28,095 nt of DNA from assembly GCA_009731375.1 (NCBI GenBank), contig BJOX01000081.1, forward strand, positions 1,065,863-1,093,957, in the 5' to 3' direction. The position numbers and the translations under genes were made by a program. Of this stretch, positions 1 through 9,876 are shown piece by piece. How positions within the stretch are numbered: the stretch's first letter is position 1; the number at the start of each line of letters is the position of its first letter. Source of the DNA: Paulinella micropora (taxonomy: Eukaryota > Cercozoa > Imbricatea > Euglyphida). Below the pieces are notes generated by a model. It saw only the letters and a list, made by a program, of their open reading frames with translations. It ran no database searches and was not told the DNA's origin.

Positions 1-113
1 AGGTAGATAGATAGGTAGGTAGGTAGGTAGGTAGGTAGGTAGGTAGGTAGCTAAGGTAAGGTAAGGTAAGGTAAGGTAAGGTAAGGTAAGGTAAGGTAGG
101 GTAGGTAGGTAGG

Positions 114-168
<55 letters not shown>

Positions 169-182
169 GTAGGTAGATAGAA
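1..182. repeat. (AGGT)n/(GGTAA)n/(GATA)n array
   Basis: Tetranucleotide AGGT passes into a short GTAAG pentanucleotide run, then AGGT again and GATA. It is purine-rich on this strand, the reverse of most arrays in the window. No gene is seen in it. Confidence 0.95.
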
Positions 183-290
183 AGATTCTCTCTTTGGTCA
201 CGTATTTTACGTGCATAAAAAATAAATAAAAAATAAAAAAAATCCCAAAAACTGCCGGGTTTCGCGGGCGATCGTTTTATCTGCCTTTCT
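183..290. other. AT-rich non-repeat spacer
   Basis: About 100 bases of unique sequence between a GATA array and a CTAT array. It holds a perfect inverted repeat, CACGTA-TTT-TACGTG, at 199-213 and an A/T-rich run. No splice-bounded open frame is evident. Confidence 0.6.
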
Positions 291-340
291 ATCGATCTAT
301 CTATCTATCTATCTAGCTATCTATCTAGCTATCTATCTAG

Positions 341-394
<54 letters not shown>

Positions 395-440
395 CTCCTC
401 TCTCTCTCTCTCTCTCTCTTTTCTCTCTCTTCTCTCTCTC

Positions 441-471
<31 letters not shown>

Positions 472-577
472 TCTCGATCTCCTCTCTCTCCTCTCTCTCT
501 TCTCTCTCTTCTCTCTCTCCTCTCTCTTCTCTCTCTCCTCTCTCTCCTCTCTCTCTCTCTCTCTCTTCTCTCTTTCT

Positions 578-612
<35 letters not shown>

Positions 613-694
613 CTCTCTCTCCTCTCTCTCTCTTCTCTCTCTCCTCTCTCTCCTCTCTCTCCTCTCTCTCTTCTCTCTCTTCTCTCTCTTCTCT

Positions 695-740
<46 letters not shown>
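291..740. repeat. (CTAT)n then (CT)n polypyrimidine tract
   Basis: CTAT units run to about 395, followed by about 345 bases of CT/CTC/CTTCT repeats. The opposite-strand Arg/Glu-rich frames here are repeat translations. The tract ends in TTTCAATGAG just before a copy of exon 1, where it could serve as a very long polypyrimidine tract. Confidence 0.95.
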
Positions 741-743
<3 letters not shown>

Positions 744-749
744 AATGAG

Positions 750-790
750 GCGTGTATGACCCCACATGGCACCGCCTTTCTCTATACGCA
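750..790 (+). pseudogene. Partial upstream copy of exon 1
   Basis: This stretch follows a (CT)n tract and an AG. It encodes the same VYDPTWHRLSLYA as the exon at 1010-1068. The differences seen are synonymous: GGC/GGT Gly if the codon split is the same, CAC/CAT His, TAC/TAT Tyr. After the Ala codon the sequence switches to a different repeated motif (AAGATACGTTAT) and no donor like that of the downstream copy is present. I read it as a truncated exon duplicate whose codon-level conservation suggests it was once, or recently, under coding constraint. It could instead be a real alternative exon. Confidence 0.5.
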
Positions 791-1000
791 AGATACGTTA
801 TGTTTTTGCCAAAATTTGATAGATAGATATACGATAGATATAGATAGATATAGATATGGATAGGTTTTCACCGCAAGATACGTTATTTTTTTTTGCCAAA
901 ATTTGAGGTGGCCGAAATTTTTCATAGATATAGGTAGGTTTTCACCGCAAGATACGTTATATTTTTTTGCCAAAATTTGAGGTGGCCGAAATTTTTCACT
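786..1000 (+). repeat. Three-copy minisatellite with GCCAAAATTTGA core
   Basis: The motif GCAAGATACGTTAT followed by a T-run and GCCAAAATTTGA recurs at about 788, 871 and 949. The second and third copies continue into GGTGGCCGAAATTTTTCA. CTAT/GATA-type bases separate the copies. The last copy runs into the acceptor of exon 1 (TTGCCTTTAG), so the unit appears to be the intron end of that exon duplicated in tandem. Confidence 0.75.
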
Positions 1001-1009
1001 TGCCTTTAG

Positions 1010-1068
1010 GTGTGTATGACCCCACATGGCATCGCCTTTCTCTATATGCAGTTGATAGAGTCGACAAG
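1010..1068 (+). CDS. Exon 1 of the hidden multi-exon gene (internal exon)
   Basis: The exon lies between acceptor TTGCCTTTAG and donor AAG|GTGAAA. It opens with two bases that finish a split codon and then reads VYDPTWHRLSLYAVDRVDK, ending in phase 0. A second partial copy at 750-790 and the array at 1115-2290 carry the same end with many third-position changes, which supports coding. The next exon starts in phase 0, as required. No domain is recognised. Earlier exons must lie upstream of the window. An alternative is that the open frame continues leftward to about 967, giving a larger exon. Confidence 0.68.
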
Positions 1069-1081
1069 GTGAAAATCTATC

Positions 1082-1112
<31 letters not shown>

Positions 1113-1114
1113 CT

Positions 1115-1154
1115 ATTTTCACTTTACGCTGTTGATGAATTCGAAAAGGTGAAA

Positions 1155-1228
<74 letters not shown>

Positions 1229-1515
1229 TTTCACTTTACGCTGTTGATGAATTCGAAAAGGTGAAAATCTATCTATCTATCTATATAACTATCTATTTAT
1301 CTATCTATCTATCTATCTATTTTCACTTCACGCTGTTGATGAATTCGAAAAGGTGAAAATCTATCTATCTATCTATCTATATATCTATCTATCTTCACTT
1401 TACGCTGTTGATGAATTTCGAAAAGGTGAAAATCTACCTATCTATCTATATATCTATATATCTATCTATCTATCTATTTTCACTTTACGCTGTCGATGAA
1501 TTCGAAAAGGTAAAA

Positions 1516-1569
<54 letters not shown>

Positions 1570-1581
1570 ATATCTATCTAC

Positions 1582-1633
<52 letters not shown>

Positions 1634-2039
1634 TTTCACTTTACGCTGTTGGTGAATTCGAAAAGGTGAAAATCTATCTATCTATCTATCTATCTATATA
1701 CCTATATATCTATCTATCTATCTATCTATTTTCACTTTACGTTGTTGATGAATTCGAAAAGGTGAAAATCTATCTATCTATCTATATATATCTATATATC
1801 TATCTACTTATCTATTTTCACTTTACGCTGTTGATAAATTCGAAAAGGTGAAAATCTATCTATCTATCTATCTATATCTATATATATATATCTATCTATC
1901 TGTTTTCACTTTACGCTGTTGATGAATTCGAAAAGGTGAAAGTCTATCTATCTATCTATATATCTATCTATCTATCTTTCTATATATTTTCACTTTCGCT
2001 GTTGATGAATTCGAAAAGGCGAAAATCTATCTATCTATC

Positions 2040-2070
<31 letters not shown>

Positions 2071-2188
2071 CTATTTTCACTTTACGTTGTTGATGAATTC
2101 GAAAAGGTGAAAATCTATCTATCTATCTATATATCTATCTATCTATCTATTTCCACTTTACGCTGTTGATGAATTCGAAAAGGTGAAA

Positions 2189-2250
<62 letters not shown>

Positions 2251-2290
2251 TTTCACTTTACGCTGTTGATAAAGTCGACAGGGTGAGAAC
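1115..2290 (+). repeat. Composite array of exon-1/intron junction plus (CTAT)n, 13 copies
   Basis: A unit of about 42 bp is repeated at about 1115, 1227, 1319, 1391, 1476, 1632, 1728, 1814, 1902, 1986, 2073, 2149 and 2249, separated by (CTAT)n of changing length. Each unit reads FSLYAVDEFEK followed by GTGAAAAT, matching LSLYAVDRVDK plus the donor of exon 1. The SLYA codons differ from exon 1 only at third positions. The unit ends, ATTTTCAC and GTGAAAAT, are inverted complements. Interior copies share GAATTCG, while exon 1 and the last copy have GTCGAC, so the array edges diverge from its centre. Copies keep the donor but lack an acceptor AG. Confidence 0.85.
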
Positions 2291-2298
2291 ATATCTAC

Positions 2299-2390
<92 letters not shown>

Positions 2391-2416
2391 GCCTACCTAT
2401 CTACCTACCTACCTAC

Positions 2417-2495
<79 letters not shown>

Positions 2496-2536
2496 CCTAC
2501 CTACCTACCTACCTACCTATCTACCTATCTATCTAC

Positions 2537-2580
<44 letters not shown>

Positions 2581-2731
2581 ATATCTATCTATCTATCTAT
2601 CTATCTATCTGTCTGTCTACCTACCTATCTATCTATCTGTCTATCTATCTATCTATCTTTCTATCTATCTATCTGTCTACCTACCTATCTACCTACCTAT
2701 CTATCTATCTATCTATCTATCTCTCTATTTC

Positions 2732-2766
<35 letters not shown>

Positions 2767-2801
2767 CATCTGTCTACCTACCTATCTACCTACCTATCTA
2801 C

Positions 2802-2862
<61 letters not shown>

Positions 2863-2925
2863 CATCTATCTACCTACCTACCTACCTACCTATCTACCTA
2901 CCTACCTACCTACCTACTCTCCCCC
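2291..2925. repeat. (CTAT)n/(CTAC)n array
   Basis: Alternating blocks of CTAT and CTAC with occasional CTGT and CCAT variants. The 221-residue Tyr/Leu/Ser frame across it is a repeat translation. Confidence 0.97.
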
Positions 2926-2948
2926 CTTGTACGAGTACGACGTCGTAA
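2926..2948 (+). pseudogene. Partial copy of exon 2 start
   Basis: The sequence after the CTAC array reads [10 protein letters not shown], against [10 protein letters not shown] at the start of the exon at 3044. It then drops back into CTAT. It contains a perfect 12-bp palindrome, TACGACGTCGTA, at 2936-2947. The true exon has one mismatch in that palindrome. I read it as an exon-start duplicate without a donor. Confidence 0.6.
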
Positions 2949-3043
2949 TGCTATCTATCTATCTACCTACATATCTATCTACCTACCTACCTACCTACCT
3001 ACCTACCTTCCTACCTACCTACCTACCTACCTACCTACCTTAG

Positions 3044-3167
3044 GGTCCCCCCTTATGTGAGTATGACGTCGTAGCTGGGACCCGTCATTTCTACACCCCC
3101 AACTTTATCTTTGTTGTGGACACCACTAAGAAAAATGCACACGTGAGCGTCATCGCCAACAAATTAG
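3044..3167 (+). CDS. Exon 2 of the hidden gene
   Basis: A CTAC array ending CCTTAG gives the acceptor and AG|GTAGGT gives the donor. The 124-base exon starts in phase 0 (after exon 1, which ends in phase 0) and leaves one base at its end. It begins [16 protein letters not shown], contains [14 protein letters not shown] and ends VSVIANKL. The alternating hydrophobic pattern suggests beta strands, as in a propeller or sandwich domain, but no family is recognised. The other plus-strand frames are less convincing. A partial copy of its first 10 codons lies at 2926-2948. Confidence 0.78.
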
Positions 3168-3535
<368 letters not shown>

Positions 3536-3562
3536 CTGTTTGTGTATTTGCATGTATAACAG

Positions 3563-3585
3563 CGCAAATGAGTGGAAACTACGTG
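3563..3585 (+). pseudogene. Partial copy of exon 3 start
   Basis: A non-repetitive acceptor-like stretch ending GTATAACAG is followed by CG and then QMSGNYV, matching the exon 3 start (CG, then QVSGNS). It breaks off into (CATA)n with no donor. Its acceptor context is richer than that of exon 3 itself, so it may preserve the older acceptor. Confidence 0.5.
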
Positions 3586-4968
3586 CATACATACAACATG
3601 CATACACACATGCATACATGCATACATACATGCATACATACATACATACATACATACATACATACATACATACATACATACATACATACTAGGGCAAGTC
3701 AGTGGTAACTACATACACACATACATACATACATACATACATACATACATGCATACATACATACATACATACATACATACATGCATACATACATGCATAC
3801 ATACATACATACATACATACATACATACATGCATGCATGCATGCATGCATACATACATACATATTAGGGCAAGTCAGTATACATACATACATACATACAT
3901 ACATACATACATACATACATACATACTTTCATACATTCATGCGTACATACACATATACATACATACACATATACATACATACATACACACATACATACAT
4001 ACATACATACATATTAGGGCAAGTCAGTATACATACATACAAACATACATACATACATACATACATACATGCATACATACATACATACATACATTCATGC
4101 GTACATACATACATACATACATACATACATACATACATACATACATACGCACATACATACATACATACATACATACATACATACATTCATGTGTACATAC
4201 ATACATTCATACATTCATACATACATACATACATACATACATACATACATGCATACATACATGCATACATACATACATACATACATACATACATACATAC
4301 ATACATACGCACATACATACATACATACATACATTCATACATACATTCATGCGTACATACATAGATACATGCATACATACAGACATACATACATACATGC
4401 ATAAATACATACATACATACATACATACATACAGACATACATACATACATGCATAAATACATACATACATACATACATACATGCATACATGCATACACAC
4501 ATTCATACACACATACATACATACATACATACATACATACATACTACATACATACATACTACATACATACATGCATGCATACACACATTCATACATTCAT
4601 ACATACATACATACATACATACGTACGTACATACATACATACATACATACATGCATGCATACATACATACATACATACGTACATACATACATACATAACA
4701 TACATACATACATACATACATACATACATACATACATGCATGCATGCATACATACATGCATACATAACATACATACATAACATACATACATACATACATA
4801 CATACATACATACATTCATGCGTACATACATACATACATACAGACATACATACATACATATTAGGGCAAGTCAGTGCTACATACATACATACATACATAC
4901 ATGCATGCATACATACATACATATATACATACATACATACATACTTACATACATACATACATACATAA
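3586..4968. repeat. (CATA)n/(CATG)n array with embedded exon 3 starts
   Basis: About 1.4 kb of CATA with CATG blocks. Short islands with AGGGCAAGTCAGT at 3691-3712, 3866-3880, 4016-4030 and 4862-4880 are copies of the acceptor AG plus first codons of exon 3 (GGCAAGTCAGT: Gln-Val-Ser). All the other frames here are repeat translations. Confidence 0.93.
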
Positions 4969-4969
4969 T

Positions 4970-5467
4970 GTATGTATGTATGTATGTATGTATGTATGTA
5001 TGTATGCATGCATGCATGCATGTATGTATGTATGTATGTATGTATGTATGTATGTATGTATGTATGTATGTATGTATGTACGTACGTACGTATGTATGTA
5101 TGTATGTATGTATGTATGTATGTATGTATGTATGTATGTATGTATGTATGTATGTGTGTGTGTACGTATGTATGTATGTATGTATGTATGTATGTATGTA
5201 TTTATCATTGTATGTATGTATGTCTGTGTGTATGTACGTATGTATGTACGTATGTATGTATGCATGTATGTATGTATGTATGTATGTATGTATGTACGTA
5301 CGTATGTATGTATGTATGTACGTATGTATGTATGTGTGTACGTATATGTATGTATGTAAGTATGTATGTACATATGTATGTATATGCAAGTCAGCAGAAA
5401 TTCTTTGTATGTATGTATGTATGTATGTATGTATGTATGTATGTATGTATGTATGTATGTATGTATG
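4970..5467. repeat. (TATG)n array, inverted relative to the preceding (CATA)n
   Basis: At 4961-4977 CATA flips to TATG around a single A (ACATACAT-A-ATGTATGT). Both arms also contain TGCATGCA blocks. At 5386-5407 a further exon 3 fragment reads Q-V-S-R-N-S-L. The array ends in TATGTCAG, the acceptor of exon 3. Confidence 0.93.
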
Positions 5468-5471
5468 TCAG

Positions 5472-5527
5472 CGCAAGTCAGTGGGAATTCGCTGGTAGAT
5501 CGCTCTTCTACTAGCCCTATATTACAG
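5472..5527 (+). CDS. Exon 3 of the hidden gene
   Basis: The acceptor is ATGTATGTCAG and the donor TTACAG|GTCTTT. Two bases complete the codon left open by exon 2, then the exon reads [18 protein letters not shown] and ends in phase 0. Two further copies at 5700-5745 and 6492-6538 share the frame. Differences are GAT/GAC Asp, ATA/ATC Ile and CTG/TTG Leu (all synonymous), plus Asn/Ser and Thr/His. The acceptor has a weak pyrimidine tract because the TATG array precedes it. The peptide looks like a polar linker, and no family is recognised. Confidence 0.65.
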
Positions 5528-5699
5528 GTCTTTCTCTATCTATCGATCTATCTATCTATCTATCTATCTACCTATCTATCTATCTATCTATCTATCTATA
5601 TATCTATCCATCTATCTATCTACCTACCTACTTATCTACCTACCTACCTACCTACCTACCTACCTATCTATCTATCTATCTATCTATCTTTCTATCTAT
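5528..5699. repeat. (CTAT)n/(CTAC)n array
   Basis: Tetranucleotide array between exon 3 and its first downstream copy. No gene is seen in it. Confidence 0.95.
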
Positions 5700-5745
5700 C
5701 GGGAATTCGCTGGTAGACCGCTCTTCTCATAGCCCTATCTTACAG
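5700..5745 (+). pseudogene. Second copy of exon 3
   Basis: Reads [16 protein letters not shown] and keeps the TTACAG|GTCTAG donor, but its 5' end is CTATC array with no acceptor AG. The frame is intact. Confidence 0.6.
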
Positions 5746-5768
5746 GTCTAGATAGATAGATAGATAGA

Positions 5769-5971
5769 TGAGATATCGACTAATGTCAGAAAAAAGGAGC
5801 TTCTGATTTCGTCAACCAAGGAAGTCTGTGAATAAAGTATTAACCCGATGCCCAGCTAAGCCGTGATGTTTGCACGGAAGGGACTAATACAGGCGATACC
5901 AAAGCTCCCTAGTACCAGGCGGGGCCAGGGCTCGTTCCATAAGCGCCCCTTGCAGAACGAGCTCCCACCTC
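5769..5971 (-). mobile_element. Tailed interspersed element, copy 1 (cut by gap)
   Basis: On the minus strand the element ends ATTAGTCGATATCTC and runs into (ATCT)n. It is nearly identical to the copy at 6014-6403, and an N gap (5972-5981) cuts it. The two copies in tandem may be a duplication or an assembly join at the gap. No coding frame is recognised. See the copy at 13115-13563 for the fullest version. Confidence 0.7.
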
Positions 5972-6013
5972 NNNNNNNNNNTGGTAGATTGGTAGGTAGG
6001 TAGGTAGGTAGGT

Positions 6014-6403
6014 GAGATATCGACTAATGTCAGAAAAAGGAGCTTCTGATTTCGTCAACCAAGGAAGTCTGTGGGTAAAGTATTAACCCGATGCCCAGCT
6101 AAGCCGTGATGTTTGCACGGAAGGGACTGATACAGGCGATACCAAAGCTCCCTAGTACCAGGCGGGGCCAGGGCTCGTTCCATAAGCGCCCCTTGCAGAA
6201 CGAGCTCCCACCTCCATTACAGAGGACCCAGTAAGCAGATGGAGTTTCGAGACTGTTCGACAGTCTAGTATAAACCGACAGAGCACTGTGGGTTTTATTC
6301 CGGGCTCAACAAGCGAGAAAGGGCACCCTGAGGGAACAGGATTGTGCTTCCCGTCGCTATTTCGGCATGTGACTTATAGGCGTATGGCTAGGCACACATA
6401 AGG
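6014..6403 (-). mobile_element. Tailed interspersed element, copy 2
   Basis: The minus-strand copy starts at CCTTATGTGTGCC (5' truncated relative to the 13115 copy) and ends at the family's fixed 3' end, followed here by an (ACCT)n-type tail. It carries the hairpins GACTGT-CGA-ACAGTC and GCTCGTTC with GAACGAGC. The upstream side is (CTAT)n in minus-strand terms. No protein is recognised. Confidence 0.72.
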
Positions 6404-6482
<79 letters not shown>

Positions 6483-6490
6483 GAAAGACC
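6404..6490. repeat. (GATA)n arm of a palindrome
   Basis: (GATA)n ending GATAGAGAAAGACC at 6477-6490. The exact complement GGTCTTTCTCTATC is at 6538-6551, followed by (CTAT)n, so this array is the left arm of a large inverted repeat with an exon 3 copy in its loop. Confidence 0.85.
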
Positions 6491-6491
6491 A

Positions 6492-6538
6492 TCGGGAGTT
6501 CGTTGGTAGACCGCTCTTCTCATAGCCCTATCTTACAG
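6492..6538 (+). pseudogene. Third copy of exon 3
   Basis: Reads S-G-S-S then [12 protein letters not shown] and keeps the TTACAG|GTCTTT donor. AAT to AGT gives Asn to Ser, and CTG to TTG is synonymous. There is no acceptor, because the left flank is GATA plus GAGAAAGACCATCG. Confidence 0.55.
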
Positions 6539-6540
6539 GT

Positions 6541-6545
6541 CTTTC

Positions 6546-6621
<76 letters not shown>

Positions 6622-6652
6622 CCTACCTACCTACCTACCTACCTGGTCTTTC

Positions 6653-6736
<84 letters not shown>

Positions 6737-6769
6737 CCTACCTACCTACCTACCTACCTACCTATTTAC

Positions 6770-6837
<68 letters not shown>

Positions 6838-6892
6838 ATATCTATCTATATATCTATCTATCTATCTTTATACATATAATATATATATCTAT

Positions 6893-6966
<74 letters not shown>

Positions 6967-6975
6967 AGACCAACT
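6541..6975. repeat. (CTAT)n/(CTAC)n array with AT-rich end
   Basis: CTAT array with CTAC blocks and a short repeat of GGTCTTTCTCTAT at 6645, ending in TATATATG. No gene is seen. Confidence 0.95.
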
Positions 6976-7136
6976 GAACTGACTGACTAAACTAACTAAA
7001 CTAACTTACTAACTAACTAACTAACTAACTAACTAACCAACTAACTAACTATCTAACTAACTAACTATCTAACTAACTAGCTAGCTAACTAACTAGCTAA
7101 CTAATTGACTGACTTACTAACTAACTAACTGACTAG

Positions 7137-7177
<41 letters not shown>

Positions 7178-7331
7178 AGCTAATTAACTAACTAACTAAC
7201 CAACTAACTAACCAACCAACTAACTAACCAACTAACTAACTAACTAGCTAGCTAACTAGCTAACTAACTAACTAACTAACTAACTGACTAACTAACTAAC
7301 TAACTAACCAACCAACCAACTAACTAACTAT

Positions 7332-7370
<39 letters not shown>

Positions 7371-7618
7371 GCTAACTAACTAACTAACCAACCAACCAAC
7401 TAACTAACTTAATAACTAACTAACTAGCTAACTAACTTATTAACTAACTAACTAACAAGCTAACTAACTAACTAACTAACTAACTAACTGACTGACTAAC
7501 TAACTAACTAACTAAGTAACTAACTAACTAAGTAACTAACTAACTGACTAACTGAATAACTGACTAACTAACTAACTAACTAACCAACTAACTAACTGAC
7601 TAACTAACTAACTAACTT

Positions 7619-7659
<41 letters not shown>

Positions 7660-7931
7660 ATGACTAACTAACTAACTAGCTAACTAACTAGCTAGCTAAC
7701 TAACTAACTAACTAACTAACTAACTTAACTAACTAACTAACTAACTAACTAACGAACTAACGAACTAACTAACTAACTAACTAACTAGCTAACTAACTAG
7801 ATAACTAACTAGCTAACTAACTAGCTAACTAACGAACTAACGAACTAACTAGCTAACTAACTAACTTACTAACCAACCAACCAACAAACCAACCAACCAA
7901 CTGACTACCCAAACTAACCAACTAACCAACC

Positions 7932-7970
<39 letters not shown>

Positions 7971-7975
7971 CAACC

Positions 7976-8017
<42 letters not shown>

Positions 8018-8220
8018 GTTACTCACTAACTGACTAACCGACTAACTAACTAACTAACTGACTAACTAACTAACTAACTAACTATCTAACTAACTAACTA
8101 ACTAACTAACTAACCAACTAACTAACTAACTAACTAACCAACCAACCAACCAACCAACCAACTAACTAACTAACTAACTAACCAACTAACTAAATAATCA
8201 ACTTACTAACCAACTAACTG
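6976..8220. repeat. 1.2-kb degenerate (CTAA)n array
   Basis: Units of CTAA/AACT with frequent one-base variants (CTAG, CCAA, CTGA, CTTA). CTAA contains TAA/TAG in every phase, so no open frame survives. The array is more diverged than the CTAT arrays, which suggests it is older. Confidence 0.95.
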
Positions 8221-8375
8221 TTTATCGGACACCTCTACAAAATGTGGTTAGGTTACCGATAAAACGACATGCGGCGCGCCAAATTTGGCGTGTTTTGCGG
8301 GCTCGCCGGCCCGGCTCCGGCTCGCCCGCAAAACACATCAAAATTTGTGGCTAGCCGAATAATATACTATGATCC
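8221..8375. mobile_element. Fold-back element, copy 1
   Basis: Contains ACAAAATGTGG, GGTTACCGATAAAAC and a GC-rich imperfect hairpin. The arm AAATTTGGCGTGTTTTGCGG at 8281-8300 is complementary to the CCGCAAAACACATCA type arm about 25 bases later, with a CCGG-rich loop. It ends near GTGGCTAGCCG-AATAATATACTATG. The same blocks occur inverted at 15061-15215 and in part at 16055-16145. A MITE-like or fold-back transposon is likely. No transposase is present. It lies directly upstream of exon 4. Confidence 0.68.
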
Positions 8376-8391
8376 ATCTGTTGTATTCCAG

Positions 8392-8483
8392 GTCTTAGAC
8401 CTACCCCCAGGACAAAAGATCTTCGGAGCCTCTTGTCTAAGTCGAGGACCCTCGAGGAAAAATGCACGGGGAATAGAATCCAG
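8392..8483 (+). CDS. Exon 4 of the hidden gene
   Basis: The acceptor is CTGTTGTATTCCAG and the donor CCAG|GTAAGG, both strong. The exon starts in phase 0 after exon 3, reads VLDLPPGQKIFGASCLSR, then G-P-S and RKNARGIES, and leaves two bases (AG). Several 3' fragments follow downstream, all in the same frame. Basic residues near the end suggest an exposed loop or linker, and no family is recognised. A fold-back element lies immediately upstream, so the acceptor lies just beyond transposon-derived sequence. Confidence 0.7.
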
Positions 8484-8640
8484 GTAAGGGAGAGGGAGAG
8501 GGAGAGGGAGAGGAAGAGGGAGAGGAAAAATGCACGGGGAATAGAATCCAGGTAAGGGAGAGGGAGAGGGAGAGGGAGAGGGAGAGGGGTCAGGAAAAAT
8601 GCTCAGCGCTTAGAATCCAGGCCATTATATATATGTACAT
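8484..8640 (+). repeat. (GAGAGG)n with two exon 4 end copies
   Basis: Intron start GTAAGGGAGAGGGAGAGG repeats as GAGAGG units. At 8524-8551 RKNARGIES plus GTAAGG recurs. At about 8592-8620 a diverged copy reads RKNAQRLES and is followed by GCCATT, so it has lost the GT. Confidence 0.8.
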
Positions 8641-8711
8641 ATATATATATATATATGATTTATGTATCGTTTTTTCATGTGTCATATTAGCTCTTTTAAA
8701 ATTAAATAAAT

Positions 8712-8764
<53 letters not shown>

Positions 8765-8807
8765 AAATAAATAAATAAATAAATAAATAAATAGATAAAT
8801 AAATACA

Positions 8808-8858
<51 letters not shown>

Positions 8859-8948
8859 AATAAATAAAATAAATAATAAATAAATAAATAAATAAATAAA
8901 TAAATAGATAAATAGATAAATAAATAAATAAATAAATAAATAAAATAA

Positions 8949-8979
<31 letters not shown>

Positions 8980-9088
8980 AGAAATAAATAAATAAATATA
9001 TAAAAATAGGTAATTAATTTTTAATATTAATAATAATAATAACAATATAATAATGATAATAATAATAATAATAATAATAATAATAGTA

Positions 9089-9163
<75 letters not shown>
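8641..9163. repeat. (AAAG)n, (AAAT)n and (AAT)n arrays
   Basis: A short unique stretch (8655-8710) is followed by AAAG units to about 8764, AAAT/AATA units to about 9000, and AAT units from about 9025 to 9163. No gene is seen. Confidence 0.93.
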
Positions 9164-9164
<1 letters not shown>

Positions 9165-9199
9165 AGAAGATATTCAGAGCCTGCTGTCTTACACGAGTT

Positions 9200-9203
<4 letters not shown>
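9164..9203 (+). pseudogene. Diverged internal fragment of exon 4
   Basis: Reads QKIFRACCLTRVPY, against QKIFGASCLSRGPS in exon 4. It is followed by an (AT)n array. No splice sites are present. Confidence 0.5.
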
Positions 9204-9261
<58 letters not shown>

Positions 9262-9576
9262 ATATATATATTCATATATATATATATATATATAATATTC
9301 AAAAAATATGCACGGGGATGTAGGGAGAGGGAGAAGGGAGAGGGAAGGGGAGAAGGGAGAGGGGGAGAGGGGGAGAGGGGGAGNNNNNNNNNNNNGGGGA
9401 GGGAGGGAGGGGGGGAGGGGGGGGGGGGGGGGGAGAGGGGAGAGGGGAGAGGGAGAGAGGGGAGAGGGGTCAAGGAAAAACGCATGGCGTTTACAATCCA
9501 GGCCATATATATATGTATATATATATATATATATAATGCACGGCGATTAAAATCCAGGTTAGAACCAGGATATATG

Positions 9577-9628
<52 letters not shown>

Positions 9629-9660
9629 CAAGGATCTCTATGTAGCGTTATTGTATGTGT
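9204..9660. repeat. (TA)n and G-rich arrays with further exon 4 end fragments
   Basis: (TA)n at about 9200-9295, then GGGAGA/poly-G interrupted by an N gap (9384-9395). At 9473-9501 a copy reads RKNAWRLQS, and at 9535-9557 another reads NARRLKS with GTTAGA after the AG. (TA)n follows again. The last 35 bases are unique. Confidence 0.75.
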
Positions 9661-9704
9661 CTTGTTCAAAAGGAGATAAATAAATAAATGAATGAATAAA
9701 TGAA

Positions 9705-9752
<48 letters not shown>

Positions 9753-9841
9753 AAATAAATAAATAAATAAATAAATAAGTAAATAAAATAAATAAATAAA
9801 TAAGTAAGTAAGTAAAATAAATAAGTAAATAAACAAATAGA

Positions 9842-9876
<35 letters not shown>

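Noticed and set aside
381-791. Arg/Glu-rich frames on the minus strand
   Set aside because: They are translations of (CT)n/(GA)n repeats with no start context, no composition change and no splice-bounded unique part.
967-1009. L-P-K-F-E-V resembling the alpha-2-macroglobulin/complement family motif
   Set aside because: Only six residues, in a minisatellite unit that lies in front of an acceptor. Following exons do not resemble that family.
1115-2290. CRISPR array
   Set aside because: Units are regular but the spacers are all (CTAT)n, the unit is an exon end with a splice donor, and the context is eukaryotic.
2283-2948. Long Tyr-Leu-Ser-Ile frames here and throughout the window
   Set aside because: CTAT and CTAC tetranucleotides have no stop in these frames, so length carries no information about coding.
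3572-5514. Long His-Thr-Tyr-Ile and Met-Tyr-Val-Cys frames
   Set aside because: Translations of (CATA)n and (TATG)n arrays on either strand.
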